Positions 1-7,463 of a stretch of 64,000 nucleotides of DNA are shown here, piece by piece. The notes below the pieces were generated by a model that searched no databases, was not told the DNA's origin, and worked only from the letters and a program-made list of their open reading frames with translations. The translations under genes and the position numbers were made by a program. Origin of the DNA: Dehalococcoidales bacterium (GTDB lineage: Bacteria; Chloroflexota; Dehalococcoidia; Dehalococcoidales; UBA5627). The stretch spans positions 62,001 through 126,000 of the forward strand of contig JBBAED010000004.1 of NCBI GenBank assembly GCA_041656115.1. Direction: 5' to 3'. Within the stretch, counting starts at the first letter, position 1. Every line of letters starts with the position of its first letter.

Positions 1-644
1 GTTCTAAACGCTTCCGCTTCTTGTTTTGCGGGGGTTATATTGGCAGCGCAAATACTTTGCGGCTTAAACTCAAACTCTCGATGGCAAACAGTATCCAAAA
101 CATTCCCTTCACCATCACAAAAAACAACTTCTAAAACGGCAGTGGCCAATGTTTTTTCACCGCTATTTTTAAATTCCAATACTAACGCACGCTTACTGCC
201 GGAGCAAGTATCGGCTTCAACAATAACGTGCTTTAAAATTTCAACAGTGTCGCTGCCGATAACTTCAGGATCCGGGGTTAACACCGTTTTAACAACACTC
301 GCCGTATAGCTTTGAATATCGGCCTCTGCCTTCGAATATTCAAACTCAACACTGCGCATACTGCCCTTATTAAAATCCGCTAAGCTTTCTTCAACGGTAT
401 CCGCAACACTACCGGAGGCATCATAAAAGGTAATCTTAAAAACAGCCTTCCCGATATCCTTATCGGCATTGTTTTTTAGATTCAAGACCACCCCGCGGCC
501 TTTTGCCCCTTCTCCCTCTTTAATTAGCAGACTGTGGCTTATAACTTCAAGTTGTTCGTTCCCAACCGCCGTAGGCTCGGGCGGAGTACAGGGTTGAACG
601 CCTTCATCAATTGTTTCTTCTTTCAAAATTTCCTTTTCAGACAA
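1..644 (-). CDS. Repeated beta-sandwich protein, partial (C-terminus outside window)
   Basis: The minus-strand frame is open from a TTG at 644 to the window edge (about 214 codons seen). The start is chosen because GGGAGG precedes it and because the N-terminus (LSEKE) matches the paralogue at 702-1778. Two repeats of roughly 95 residues are visible. Each begins with a PxxxGN/S motif (for example VGNEQLEVISHS), then an N-rich strand, an FYDxxGxVxDT turn and a hydrophobic end. The repeats look like Ig-like FxLYD or DUF3426-type accessory domains; this is inferred from pattern only. There is no signal peptide, so the location is unclear. It lies 57 bp downstream of its paralogue, probably cotranscribed. 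The function is unknown. Confidence 0.75.
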   Translation of the reverse strand, partial: MSEKEILKEETIDEGVQPCTPPEPTAVGNEQLEVISHSLLIKEGEGAKGRGVVLNLKNNADKDIGKAVFKITFYDASGSVADTVEESLADFNKGSMRSVEFEYSKAEADIQSYTASVVKTVLTPDPEVIGSDTVEILKHVIVEADTCSGSKRALVLEFKNSGEKTLATAVLEVVFCDGEGNVLDTVCHREFEFKPQSICAANITPAKQEAEAFR

Positions 645-701
645 TCCGATTGCCTCCCTTTAATAATAATCAAGTCGAGACTAATCCAAGTTGATATCAG
701 A

Positions 702-1778
702 CTAAACCGCAATAATTTCCTCGGCTTGTGTCAGTTCACCGATATCGATATCGCGCTTTCTCACCCTTAAGCCTTCAGGGGCTTGGAACTTAATAACAAA
801 TTTTTGTACGTCTCCGGGCTTGATATCTTTTAATTCTAACGTCCGCACACCGATTGTTTCATCGTTAGCATCCAAATAATTAACTACCATTACGGCATCG
901 GCATTTTCATTACTGACATTTTTGACAAAGCCGCTTAATTCCTCACTGCCATCCGGAAGTATATTCACTTCATTACGGCGCAGCTGCACCTTTTCCAGCT
1001 CAGAGGTAATCGTTTTTGTTAGTTTTATATCATAGCTTCTAACAGTATCTGTCAGATATAAGTCAAGCGGAATAACAAGCACGCGACTGACATCAACCAT
1101 AATATCAAGTACAGTATGTTTTAGCGCCGTTACGAATTTACCTTCCGCATCAAAAAGATCCACTTCAAATATCGCTGTGGCAATATTAAACCCCGAAATA
1201 TTGTGGATTGCTATTTCAATATCTTTTTTAATTTCGTTTGTTTCTTCAATTGTGCTCTCATGAAAATTATGGCGCATAACAGCAATTTTTTCGTTCCCGG
1301 TAACCTCGGGTGCAGGGGTTATTACCGTTTCTTTGACGTGAACATCGTAACTGATAACGTCAATATTTTCGGCTTTGGCAGTCAGAGCGCGCACGGTATA
1401 GGTATTACCGGCTTCAAAATCATTGATACTTCGTTCAATTTCATCAATTACGTTTCCTTTGGCATCAAAAAACACGATATCAAGCGCCAGTTTGCCGATA
1501 ACATCTTCGGAGATATTTTTAACGGCGAAATTAACGCCCTTACCAAAACCGGGTTTATTTTCCTTTTTAAGAATCAATGAGTGGGAAACAAACTCTACTT
1601 TTTCATTACCGGTAACAGTAGGATCGGGAGCCTTGCGCGCCATTTCAGCCAGTTTTTCCGGTGTGGGCACACCCTCGCCGGAAAATTCATTAAGATCAGC
1701 GAGAATCGCATCCAAGTCTTCTTCGTCTTGCCGGGGTGAAACAGGATTAACTTCCTGCGGATTTTCTTTTTCGGACAA
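702..1778 (-). CDS. Repeated beta-sandwich domain protein (paralogue of gene at 1-644)
   Basis: About 358 residues. An acidic leader of about 55 residues is followed by three repeats of about 95 residues, each opening with TGNEK or a similar motif and containing the signature FFDAxGxVxDE/T. An in-frame ATG exists at 1793, but its codons overlap the GGGAGG ribosome site. The TTG at 1778 gives the same N-terminus (LSEKEN) as the neighbouring paralogue and is preferred. No signal peptide or membrane segment is visible. Duplicated genes of different repeat number suggest expansion by unequal recombination. The domain resembles FxLYD/DUF3426-like accessory domains, but no enzymatic role can be assigned. 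Confidence 0.8.
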   Translation of the reverse strand: MSEKENPQEVNPVSPRQDEEDLDAILADLNEFSGEGVPTPEKLAEMARKAPDPTVTGNEKVEFVSHSLILKKENKPGFGKGVNFAVKNISEDVIGKLALDIVFFDAKGNVIDEIERSINDFEAGNTYTVRALTAKAENIDVISYDVHVKETVITPAPEVTGNEKIAVMRHNFHESTIEETNEIKKDIEIAIHNISGFNIATAIFEVDLFDAEGKFVTALKHTVLDIMVDVSRVLVIPLDLYLTDTVRSYDIKLTKTITSELEKVQLRRNEVNILPDGSEELSGFVKNVSNENADAVMVVNYLDANDETIGVRTLELKDIKPGDVQKFVIKFQAPEGLRVRKRDIDIGELTQAEEIIAV

Positions 1779-1874
1779 CTCAACCCTCCCCATAAATATT
1801 TTGTAAATTGAATTCGGTATTAAACCGATTTATTTATTATTCTAAATAGCATTGTACTTTATCAAGATTAGCAT

Positions 1875-2204
1875 CTAATCCGAACGAATCATCACCAGCA
1901 TCATTTTAAAGCGTTCCGTTGCCTTTAGCGAATGCGGCTGGTTTGCCGGCATAATTATAAACTCACCGCGCCGAACTGTTAGCGGCTCTCCTGAAATAGT
2001 AACTTCGGTTTCTCCGTCCGCCACATATACAAACGCATCATAGGGAGCCGTATGTTCGCTTAAACCTTGCCCTTTATCGAAGGCAAACAGTGTAATGGTT
2101 CCTGTTTTCTTGTTAAGAACGGTTTTTGATACCACCGAACCTTCCTGGTAGTCAATTAAGTTTTCAAGATCCAATGCTTTTCCGATTAACGTACTCTCAC
2201 TCAT
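1875..2204 (-). CDS. Cupin domain protein (single small cupin)
   Basis: 109 residues, the size of a single-domain Cupin_2 protein. The double-stranded beta-helix pattern is visible: EHTAPYDAFVYVADGE (cupin motif 1, with His and a Glu-type ligand region) and later PANQPHSL (motif 2, His ligand). An AAGGAG site lies just upstream of the ATG at 2204. Such proteins bind a divalent metal and act as small sugar or organic-acid sensors, isomerases or dioxygenases; the substrate here is unknown. It sits in a minus-strand run with the repeat proteins downstream, but an 81-bp gap makes co-transcription uncertain. Confidence 0.85.
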   Translation of the reverse strand: MSESTLIGKALDLENLIDYQEGSVVSKTVLNKKTGTITLFAFDKGQGLSEHTAPYDAFVYVADGETEVTISGEPLTVRRGEFIIMPANQPHSLKATERFKMMLVMIRSD

Positions 2205-2343
2205 ACAACACTCCTTAAAATTAACTCTTTGGCTATCGATTTACCAACCGATATTATAACATTTTAAAGAGGCATTTATAAATTGAGGCAGGGTTTTCGG
2301 CTCATTTCGAGTTTATAAACAGGGTCGTCCGAGAGCCGTAAAA

Positions 2344-2853
2344 TTAATTAATCTTTAGTAAATCAATTTTGAAGGTTAAATCTTTGCCTGCCAGAGGATG
2401 ATTCGCATCAATAGTAACATCTTCATTTGAGGCGGCAATAACCTGCACCTGCGAAATATATCCACCGCCGGTCGACATTGTGAGATAATCGCCAACCTTT
2501 ACATTCTCGCCGCCTTGTATTTGGCTTCTTTTGATTGTGATTATAAGGTCTTCTTGATATTCCCCGTAAGCATTCGCTGCGGCAATAGTAATTGTTTTCG
2601 TTTCTTTTTCTTTCATCCCGATAATTGCCGCCTCGAAATCGGAAATCATTGAACCTTTGCCAAGCACAAACTCAAGCGGCTGACCTCCGACCGATGTTTC
2701 GTATACGATACCGTCGGGAAGCGATAAAGTATAATCCACCTTCACCGTATCTCCGTTTTGGGCGATAACGGAACTGCAAGAAGATAGAACTGCCAAACCA
2801 AAAAGGGATACGAGAACCAAAACAGAGGCGATAACCGGACGAACTTTTTTCAA
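2344..2853 (-). CDS. SlyD-type FKBP peptidyl-prolyl isomerase, lipoprotein form
   Basis: 169 residues with a TTG start behind GGGAG. Residues 1-26 form a lipoprotein signal with the lipobox LSSC. The rest is a compact FKBP fold with an insert-in-flap chaperone domain of the SlyD type: VKVDYTLSLPDG, the GKGSMISDFEAAIIGM segment, and the diagnostic NHPLAGKDLTF near the C-terminus. It should catalyse cis-trans isomerisation of prolyl bonds and chaperone folding outside the membrane. Export as a lipoprotein is less usual, because most SlyD proteins are cytosolic and have a His-rich tail, which is absent here. The N-terminal Cys would be lipidated. Confidence 0.88.
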   Translation of the reverse strand: MKKVRPVIASVLVLVSLFGLAVLSSCSSVIAQNGDTVKVDYTLSLPDGIVYETSVGGQPLEFVLGKGSMISDFEAAIIGMKEKETKTITIAAANAYGEYQEDLIITIKRSQIQGGENVKVGDYLTMSTGGGYISQVQVIAASNEDVTIDANHPLAGKDLTFKIDLLKIN

Positions 2854-2889
2854 TTTTTTACTCCCGCTTAAGATTGCATTACGGAAAAT

Positions 2890-3078
2890 TTAATTTATTT
2901 TAATGGCGCCGGTAGGGCATTTTCTTTCACAGCCGCGTAACTTGTCGCACTTTTCTTGTTCGGTTACGGAACAAGTACCGGTTTCTTTATCCATATACAA
3001 TATCTGCTGAGGGCATATTTTAATGCATACGCCGCAGCCGGAACAGAGTTCTTTATTGATTGATACGATTTCTTTCAT
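2890..3078 (-). CDS. Small 2[4Fe-4S] ferredoxin-like protein
   Basis: 62 residues. The first cluster motif is CSGCGVCIKICP. The second is irregular, CDKLRGCERKCP, with an extra Cys before it, so one cluster site is expanded relative to standard CxxCxxCxxxCP. It is probably a soluble low-potential electron carrier. A good promoter (TTGATA, 16 bp, TATAAT at 3089-3094) lies only 10 bases upstream of the ATG, so the transcript should be nearly leaderless, and no ribosome site is visible. It stands between the FKBP lipoprotein and a divergent small gene. Confidence 0.85.
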   Translation of the reverse strand: MKEIVSINKELCSGCGVCIKICPQQILYMDKETGTCSVTEQEKCDKLRGCERKCPTGAIKIN

Positions 3079-3088
3079 AAACGGTACG

Positions 3089-3116
3089 ATTATAACGCAG
3101 GCAGAATATCTATCAA
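3089..3116 (-). promoter_or_regulatory. Sigma70 promoter of ferredoxin gene, near-leaderless
   Basis: On the minus strand TTGATA (3111-3116) is followed by a 16-bp spacer and TATAAT (3089-3094). Transcription would start about four bases before the ATG at 3078. Confidence 0.6.
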
Positions 3117-3292
3117 TTATAACTGTTGTTAAGAGGGCTGTCTAACACAAGGTTATTTTATCCCTAAAGCGCAATTTGGAATGAAGTCGGGAAACGAGAA
3201 AGGGTATTGTAAAATTAAAATTCGGTGCTATGATTGGATATAAGAAATTTAAGATTTATTATCGAAGCTTACAGGATAAGGAGACCATCAAA

Positions 3293-3439
3293 ATGCCTAA
3301 ACCGTGTGAAAACTGCCCAATCAAACGCTACTCCGATAAAAAACCGAACTCGTTTATTGCTAAAATTTGGAAATGGCACACAAGCTGGTGCCCGGGGTGG
3401 AAATCCTATCAAGCTGAACTAAACAAGAAAGCGGATTAA
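3293..3439 (+). CDS. Small Cys-containing protein, 48 residues, unknown function
   Basis: The start is the ATG at 3293, with AAGGAG eight bases upstream. The frame is open back to 3230 but has no good signal there. The protein has CENCPIKRYSDKKPNS near the N-terminus and the aromatic segment WKWHTSWCPGW, giving three cysteines that could bind a metal. It is rich in Trp and Lys. I do not recognise a named family, though the strong ribosome site and compact motif argue for a real gene. It lies just upstream of the accessory patch. Confidence 0.6.
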   Translation: MPKPCENCPIKRYSDKKPNSFIAKIWKWHTSWCPGWKSYQAELNKKAD

Positions 3440-3470
3440 GCGCCGAATCAGAAAAGATTAATAGGTTTTT

Positions 3471-3505
3471 ACCTCTTAATGTGGGAATGTTTTTTTGTGT
3501 ATAAT
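3471..3505 (+). promoter_or_regulatory. Promoter block, copy 1 (repeated at 5623)
   Basis: A 23-bp block beginning ACCTCTTAATGTGGGAATG at 3471-3493 is identical to 5623-5645. It is followed by an extended -10 (TGTGTATAAT, hexamer 3500-3505). The possible -35 TTAATG (3476-3481) is weak, so the conserved GTGGGAATG may be an activator or recombination site. Confidence 0.6.
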
Positions 3506-3535
3506 TTCACTGTAATTCGTTTAGGAGGATAGCTA

Positions 3536-4027
3536 ATGACAACTGAGATTGGGGAGTATATGGTAGGAGCCTGTTTGAAGCTCCTAGATGAGTTTCAATG
3601 TGATTTTGTTGAATATAATATCCGACGTCCAGGTGGTAAGTTAGCTGGTTTGAAAGAAATTGATGTTATCGGACTGAAGCTTAAAGATAAAGAGGCATAT
3701 CTTTGTGAAGTAACAACTCACTTGGGCGGGTTATTGTATGTTAATAATACTAACTCGATAAAAAGAATTAATGACAAATTTAATAATCTCCGTGATTATG
3801 CGGAAAAATATCTGTCAGAGTATAAACCACGATTTATGTTATGGTCGCCAAAAGTAAGCGCAAGTGTTGCCAATGAATTAGAAAAGATTGATGGTTTAGA
3901 ACTGGTTATCAACGGTAGATATACTTCATATATTAGGTTGTTAGAGGATGAAGCAAGGAAGGGTACACACGATACGGGGAATCCTGTCTTCCGGGTATTA
4001 CAGATATTGGGACATTTAGTAAAATAG
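3536..4027 (+). CDS. PD-(D/E)XK-like putative nuclease, accessory
   Basis: 163 residues; AGGAGG lies upstream of the ATG. The segment EIDVIGLK...AYLCEVTTH looks like the core of a restriction-endonuclease fold (Asp, a beta-hairpin, then E-x-T in place of the usual E-x-K) around residues 42-65. After it come a helical Asn/Lys-rich part and a mixed C-terminus. Members with E-x-T are known among PD-(D/E)XK relatives, but catalytic activity is not certain. The gene is driven by a promoter block shared with the gene at 5689 and ends 23 bp before a tRNA-Met fragment. A defence or mobile-element role is inferred from this context only. Confidence 0.65.
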   Translation: MTTEIGEYMVGACLKLLDEFQCDFVEYNIRRPGGKLAGLKEIDVIGLKLKDKEAYLCEVTTHLGGLLYVNNTNSIKRINDKFNNLRDYAEKYLSEYKPRFMLWSPKVSASVANELEKIDGLELVINGRYTSYIRLLEDEARKGTHDTGNPVFRVLQILGHLVK

Positions 4028-4050
4028 AATATCAGCCATAATCGATAACA

Positions 4051-4100
4051 AAAAAAGTAGCAGCGACTGGAATTGAACCGGTAACTAAGAGTTTATAAGT
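4051..4100 (-). repeat. tRNA-Met 3' fragment (att-like direct repeat)
   Basis: 4051-4079 is a perfect 29-bp match to 6248-6276, the 3' end of the intact tRNA-Met with its flanking A-run. Similarity continues to about 4100 through the T arm, variable loop and part of the anticodon arm, with about seven transitions. The 5' half of the tRNA is missing. This is the footprint expected of an element integrated at a tRNA 3' end. Confidence 0.8.
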
Positions 4101-4258
4101 TGCGGTCTCATATTTAACTTCCCTTGCTTAACAAATAGTTTTTTAGAGAGCCTGTTATATATTTCAAAAATAAAAGATACACAAAATGGCTTTAACGGGG
4201 TTATTTTTGCAGTATAGTGCGTTTGGGAGTGGTATAATTAACATTGAGAGGTGGGAAT

Positions 4259-5362
4259 ATGGCAACACTAAGATTGAAATTTAGCGTCACCTTAAAAGAA
4301 AGCAAATTACATTTCTCACATCACGGTCCCTTATTTCATAGATGGCTCCCTAATGGAGAAAATGATGCTATAGTAAAGCGGAATCAAGAAAAAGGGGTGG
4401 AAATAAAGTTTTGGTTCGAACGATGCGGCTTTGAGAACCATGGCTTCATCGAATTCGATGAAAACCGACGAGAAGTTGATCTCGATATAATGGCCAAACA
4501 AGGGGTTCTTGATGCAGGCCCTCTTAAGGGAATGCTCGTAATACAAGATGTGAAGCAAGAAGAAATAGATGCTTTGCAACTGAACAGAAGTGGCAGCCCT
4601 CATTACGAATCGCTTGGAAAGAGAATTGTGGCAATACTTTACCCAGAAATCTCACGCATTATAAACATTCTTCGCACAAATTTTGGACAATATTGGATTC
4701 GCCCCTTAGAGAGATGGAATTCGCACGAACACTTATTAGGCAGCTATTGCGGCTTAACACTTGGTCTTAAGTGGAACGTTGATGGAAGTGATAATTGGGC
4801 AGACTTTATTCCAAACAACCCTGAGGGTATTTTTAGAGTAATACTTGGGTTAGAAAAAGATTTCAAAGAATATATTACACAAGATGATTGGGCCACTCTT
4901 AGTGGGATAATTGCAAACGAATATAGTCCTTCAACTGCTGCACTCTTGCTTGCGCAAACACATCAATATTTAGACCAAGGCAACATAAAATATGCATTTA
5001 TTGAAGGGATCACTGCTCTTGAAATAGCAATTGAAGAATTTATTCGAGGAAATATCATGGGAAACAAAAAACTTGAAAAGGGCATTGCAGGCTTTTGGAA
5101 TCTTCCTCTTAATACAAAAATGATTACTATATCAACAACACTGGGCAATGTTGATTCTGATGATATTAATAACACCATTGAAGCAATCGAGACAAGAAAT
5201 AAAATTGTCCATGATAACTATAACCCCCTTGATAGCCTAAGACCCCAAGTTTTGAGTTTGCTAAAAATAACTTCAGCATTGATTTCGGGTCCAGAATTGA
5301 GGTTTCCAACAATAAACCCTGGTAATGCCTTAAAGCCAAAAGAGACTTGGGAAGATTCCTAG
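4259..5362 (+). CDS. HEPN-domain protein, accessory, possible defence effector
   Basis: 367 residues; the ATG at 4259 is chosen over the TTG at 4244, which lies in the GAGAGGTGG ribosome site. The N-terminal 220 residues are mixed alpha/beta and unrecognised. The C-terminal part (about 225-350) is helical and contains ETRNKIVHDNY, matching the R-x4-6-H motif of HEPN ribonucleases. Many HEPN proteins of this size, with an N-terminal sensor region and a C-terminal HEPN, act in anti-phage abortive infection (ApeA-like proteins are one example); the match here is to architecture, not to a proven family. It sits between the tRNA-Met fragment and the nuclease-like gene at 5689. Confidence 0.7.
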   Translation: MATLRLKFSVTLKESKLHFSHHGPLFHRWLPNGENDAIVKRNQEKGVEIKFWFERCGFENHGFIEFDENRREVDLDIMAKQGVLDAGPLKGMLVIQDVKQEEIDALQLNRSGSPHYESLGKRIVAILYPEISRIINILRTNFGQYWIRPLERWNSHEHLLGSYCGLTLGLKWNVDGSDNWADFIPNNPEGIFRVILGLEKDFKEYITQDDWATLSGIIANEYSPSTAALLLAQTHQYLDQGNIKYAFIEGITALEIAIEEFIRGNIMGNKKLEKGIAGFWNLPLNTKMITISTTLGNVDSDDINNTIEAIETRNKIVHDNYNPLDSLRPQVLSLLKITSALISGPELRFPTINPGNALKPKETWEDS

Positions 5363-5622
5363 CGCCTCATTTATATATGTAATTACGATTTTGAATATAT
5401 TCGGCGCTATTTCTAACATTGTAGACTGAGCAATTCGCCTAGCCCCGTCTAATAACCAAGACGGAGAATTAAAACCCTGCTCCTGTTATCCTCGGCCTTA
5501 TGAGAGGGTAGAAATTAGTCAATCGCCTGTTTTGTAATAGTTTTAGACATCGAGGCCATTCTTCTTCTCATTTAGTTGCGAGAGATGATAGCCTCGAACT
5601 ACTCGAAGGTCAATAGCTTTTC
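5363..5622. other. Gene-free stretch inside the accessory patch
   Basis: No convincing ORF. It contains an imperfect hairpin with outer arms TCGAGGC and GCCTCGA at about 5550-5598, and otherwise AT-rich sequence between the HEPN gene and the second promoter block. Confidence 0.4.
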
Positions 5623-5656
5623 ACCTCTTAATGTGGGAATGTTTTGGGTGTATAAT
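5623..5656 (+). promoter_or_regulatory. Promoter block, copy 2
   Basis: The 23-bp block at 5623-5645 is identical to 3471-3493. It is followed by TATAAT at 5651-5656, 17 bp after the weak -35 TTAATG. It drives the nuclease-like gene at 5689. Confidence 0.6.
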
Positions 5657-5688
5657 AATCTCATAAGTAAATTGTAGGAGTTGTATAG

Positions 5689-6249
5689 ATGGGTAAAATA
5701 AAAGAACGAACAAATGCTGAAAGAGAAAATGTTGTTAAACCTTTAAAGAAATGGTTAGAGTCACAGAATACAAAGTGGGAGACCTATATGCCGCCACATC
5801 CCACATCAAAGGGCTGGGATTTAGAGGCTAGTAGGCCAAATTGCGACTTGTTAATAGAAGCTAAATATATTCAACGGTCCTTTATTGCTTCATTTTCTTA
5901 TTTGGTAACTTCTCCATTACCAGACCGTAAACAATATTTTGCAGTCAGAAAACCTAAAAAATGGTGTGCACACCATTGTTGGGCTATAGGATCATCAAAT
6001 TATAAAACAAGAGAACTTTACCAGTTGATATTTGATTATCTAATACGTTGTCCAACTTTTTGGAGACATTATAAAGAAGATTTGGGTATGAAATATGTAT
6101 ACTTTGTGATAAATGGAAAGGTAGCCAAAGTCGATTTTGGTAAATTATTAGATTATTCTGAAACTTATAAAAAAAATACTGCTGAAAAGACAACGGAGGG
6201 AAAAAGAGCTATAGCTGAAGATCTAATGAAAAATGTTAAGTACACATAA
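5689..6249 (+). CDS. PD-(D/E)XK nuclease-fold protein, accessory
   Basis: 186 residues; GTAGGAG precedes the ATG. A classic nuclease core is visible at about residues 43-60: GWDLEASRPNCDLLIEAKY, giving D...E-x-K. The remainder has Trp/Cys/His-rich segments (KKWCAHHCWAIG) and a basic C-terminus. Type II restriction-like or other DNA-cleaving activity is plausible, but no methyltransferase is nearby. Its stop codon lies inside the 29-bp repeat that forms the tRNA-Met 3' end, so gene and tRNA are convergent and only six bases apart. Low GC relative to the neighbours and the shared promoter block suggest acquisition as part of a small cassette. Confidence 0.7.
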   Translation: MGKIKERTNAERENVVKPLKKWLESQNTKWETYMPPHPTSKGWDLEASRPNCDLLIEAKYIQRSFIASFSYLVTSPLPDRKQYFAVRKPKKWCAHHCWAIGSSNYKTRELYQLIFDYLIRCPTFWRHYKEDLGMKYVYFVINGKVAKVDFGKLLDYSETYKKNTAEKTTEGKRAIAEDLMKNVKYT

Positions 6250-6254
6250 AAAAG

Positions 6255-6326
6255 TAGCAGCGACTGGAATTGAACCAGTGACCAAGGGCTTATGAGTCCC
6301 CTGCTCTACCTCTGAGCTACGCTGCC
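6255..6326 (-). tRNA. tRNA-Met (CAT)
   Basis: 72 nt. Acceptor GGCAGCG pairs with CGCTGCT, D arm GCTC/GAGC, anticodon loop CTCATAA, T arm ACTGG/CCAGT. CCA is not encoded. Its 3' end is repeated at 4051-4079, making it the likely integration target. Confidence 0.92.
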
Positions 6327-6398
6327 ACGCCAAAGACTTATTCTAATGTCTGAAATATTGTATTGATAAGACGATTTCTTGTCAACTATCGGCAAGGT

Positions 6399-6560
6399 TT
6401 ACTTTTTCTCATACTCTTTACAATAAACCGCATGCGGACGCTCCCTGTTATGGCAGGCACTGCGCCAGTTCCATTTACAGTTACCGCAAAGAACAACGTT
6501 TATCCCGAGTGCTCTTTTTATATTAATGATTATCCGATTTTTTAAGGGAATTTGTTGCAT
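6399..6560 (-). CDS. Small Cys-rich protein, 53 residues, possible zinc binder
   Basis: A minus-strand frame from the ATG at 6560 to the TAA at 6399 encodes a basic 53-residue protein with CGNCKWNWRSACHNRERP and a later YCKEYEKK end. The CxxC followed by spaced Cys, His and Cys looks like a small zinc knuckle. No clear ribosome site is visible before the ATG, so the start, and perhaps the gene itself, is uncertain. It lies alone between the tRNA-Met and the queuosine transporter gene. Confidence 0.45.
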   Translation of the reverse strand: MQQIPLKNRIIINIKRALGINVVLCGNCKWNWRSACHNRERPHAVYCKEYEKK

Positions 6561-6775
6561 TTTTTTACGAATTTACTATAAAACTGATTAAGAACAGTGC
6601 TATTATAACAATTCAAACAGAGAAACGTAAAGCTCCGATAAAACATTACCGAATCGTCCGTAAGTCCCGCTACGAATTACGAGCGCGCTTTCTTTTTGGT
6701 ATAATACAGGTTATTGCAAATCGTATTGTTTTTACTTATATCACATAATCTGCTTACGAAAAAAGGTTTTTATAG

Positions 6776-7435
6776 ATGAATACGTCGTATCGCTTCGTTA
6801 TTATCAGCGCGGTTTTTGTAACCGCATTAATAACCGCCAATGTAATGTCGGTTAAAGTCATCGAACTTGGTTCTTTAATAATGCCGGCGGCGGTAATTAT
6901 ATTCCCGCTAAGTTACATATTCGGTGATATCTTAACCGAGGTTTACGGCTACCGCTGGGCACGCCGGGTTATCTGGCTCGGGTTCGGATGTAACCTGATA
7001 TTTGTTCTTTTTACCTACCTGGGGCAGTTAATGCCGGCAGCTTCCTTTTGGACCGACCAGCAAGCATACGAAAGCATACTGGGCTATGTCCCCAGATTGT
7101 TACTGGCTTCCCTGTGTGGCTATCTGGTAGGGGAATTTATTAACTCTTTTATAATGGCAAAGATGAAAGTGGCAACAAAGGGACGCTGGCTTTGGGCACG
7201 CACCATCGGCTCAACAGTTTTCGGAGAAGGCTTGGATACAGCCATATTTGTTATAATCGCCTATATCGGAACGGCTTCCTTTGTTCCGATAATGATTCTT
7301 TATCACTGGCTGATAAAGGTCGGAATTGAAGTTCTGGCAACGCCTCTAACCTATAAAGCGGTCAACTATTTAAAAAGAACGGAAAACGTGGATGTTTTTG
7401 ATGAAAACACCAATTTTAACCCTTTTAAATTTTAG
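6776..7435 (+). CDS. Queuosine precursor transporter, YhhQ/VUT family
   Basis: 219 residues, the usual length. About six membrane helices are visible. The family signature at the N-terminus (ITANVMSVKVIELG, then PAAVIIFPLSYIFGDILTEVYGYRWARR) is clear. It imports a 7-deazaguanine precursor of queuosine, preQ0 or preQ1, across the inner membrane for tRNA modification. A TATAAT (about 6702-6707) lies in the upstream gap, and I see no preQ1 riboswitch there. The MBL hydrolase follows after 28 bp and may be in the same transcript. Confidence 0.92.
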   Translation: MNTSYRFVIISAVFVTALITANVMSVKVIELGSLIMPAAVIIFPLSYIFGDILTEVYGYRWARRVIWLGFGCNLIFVLFTYLGQLMPAASFWTDQQAYESILGYVPRLLLASLCGYLVGEFINSFIMAKMKVATKGRWLWARTIGSTVFGEGLDTAIFVIIAYIGTASFVPIMILYHWLIKVGIEVLATPLTYKAVNYLKRTENVDVFDENTNFNPFKF

Positions 7436-7463
7436 ATGAATTTCTGAGTAAGGCAATAAAGCT

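Noticed and set aside
4244..4258. TTG at 4244 as start of the HEPN gene
   Set aside because: These codons form the GAGAGGTGG ribosome site of the ATG at 4259.
6561..6775. preQ1 riboswitch before the queuosine precursor transporter
   Set aside because: No preQ1-I or -II consensus stem with the C-rich loop is visible; only a TATAAT promoter is seen.
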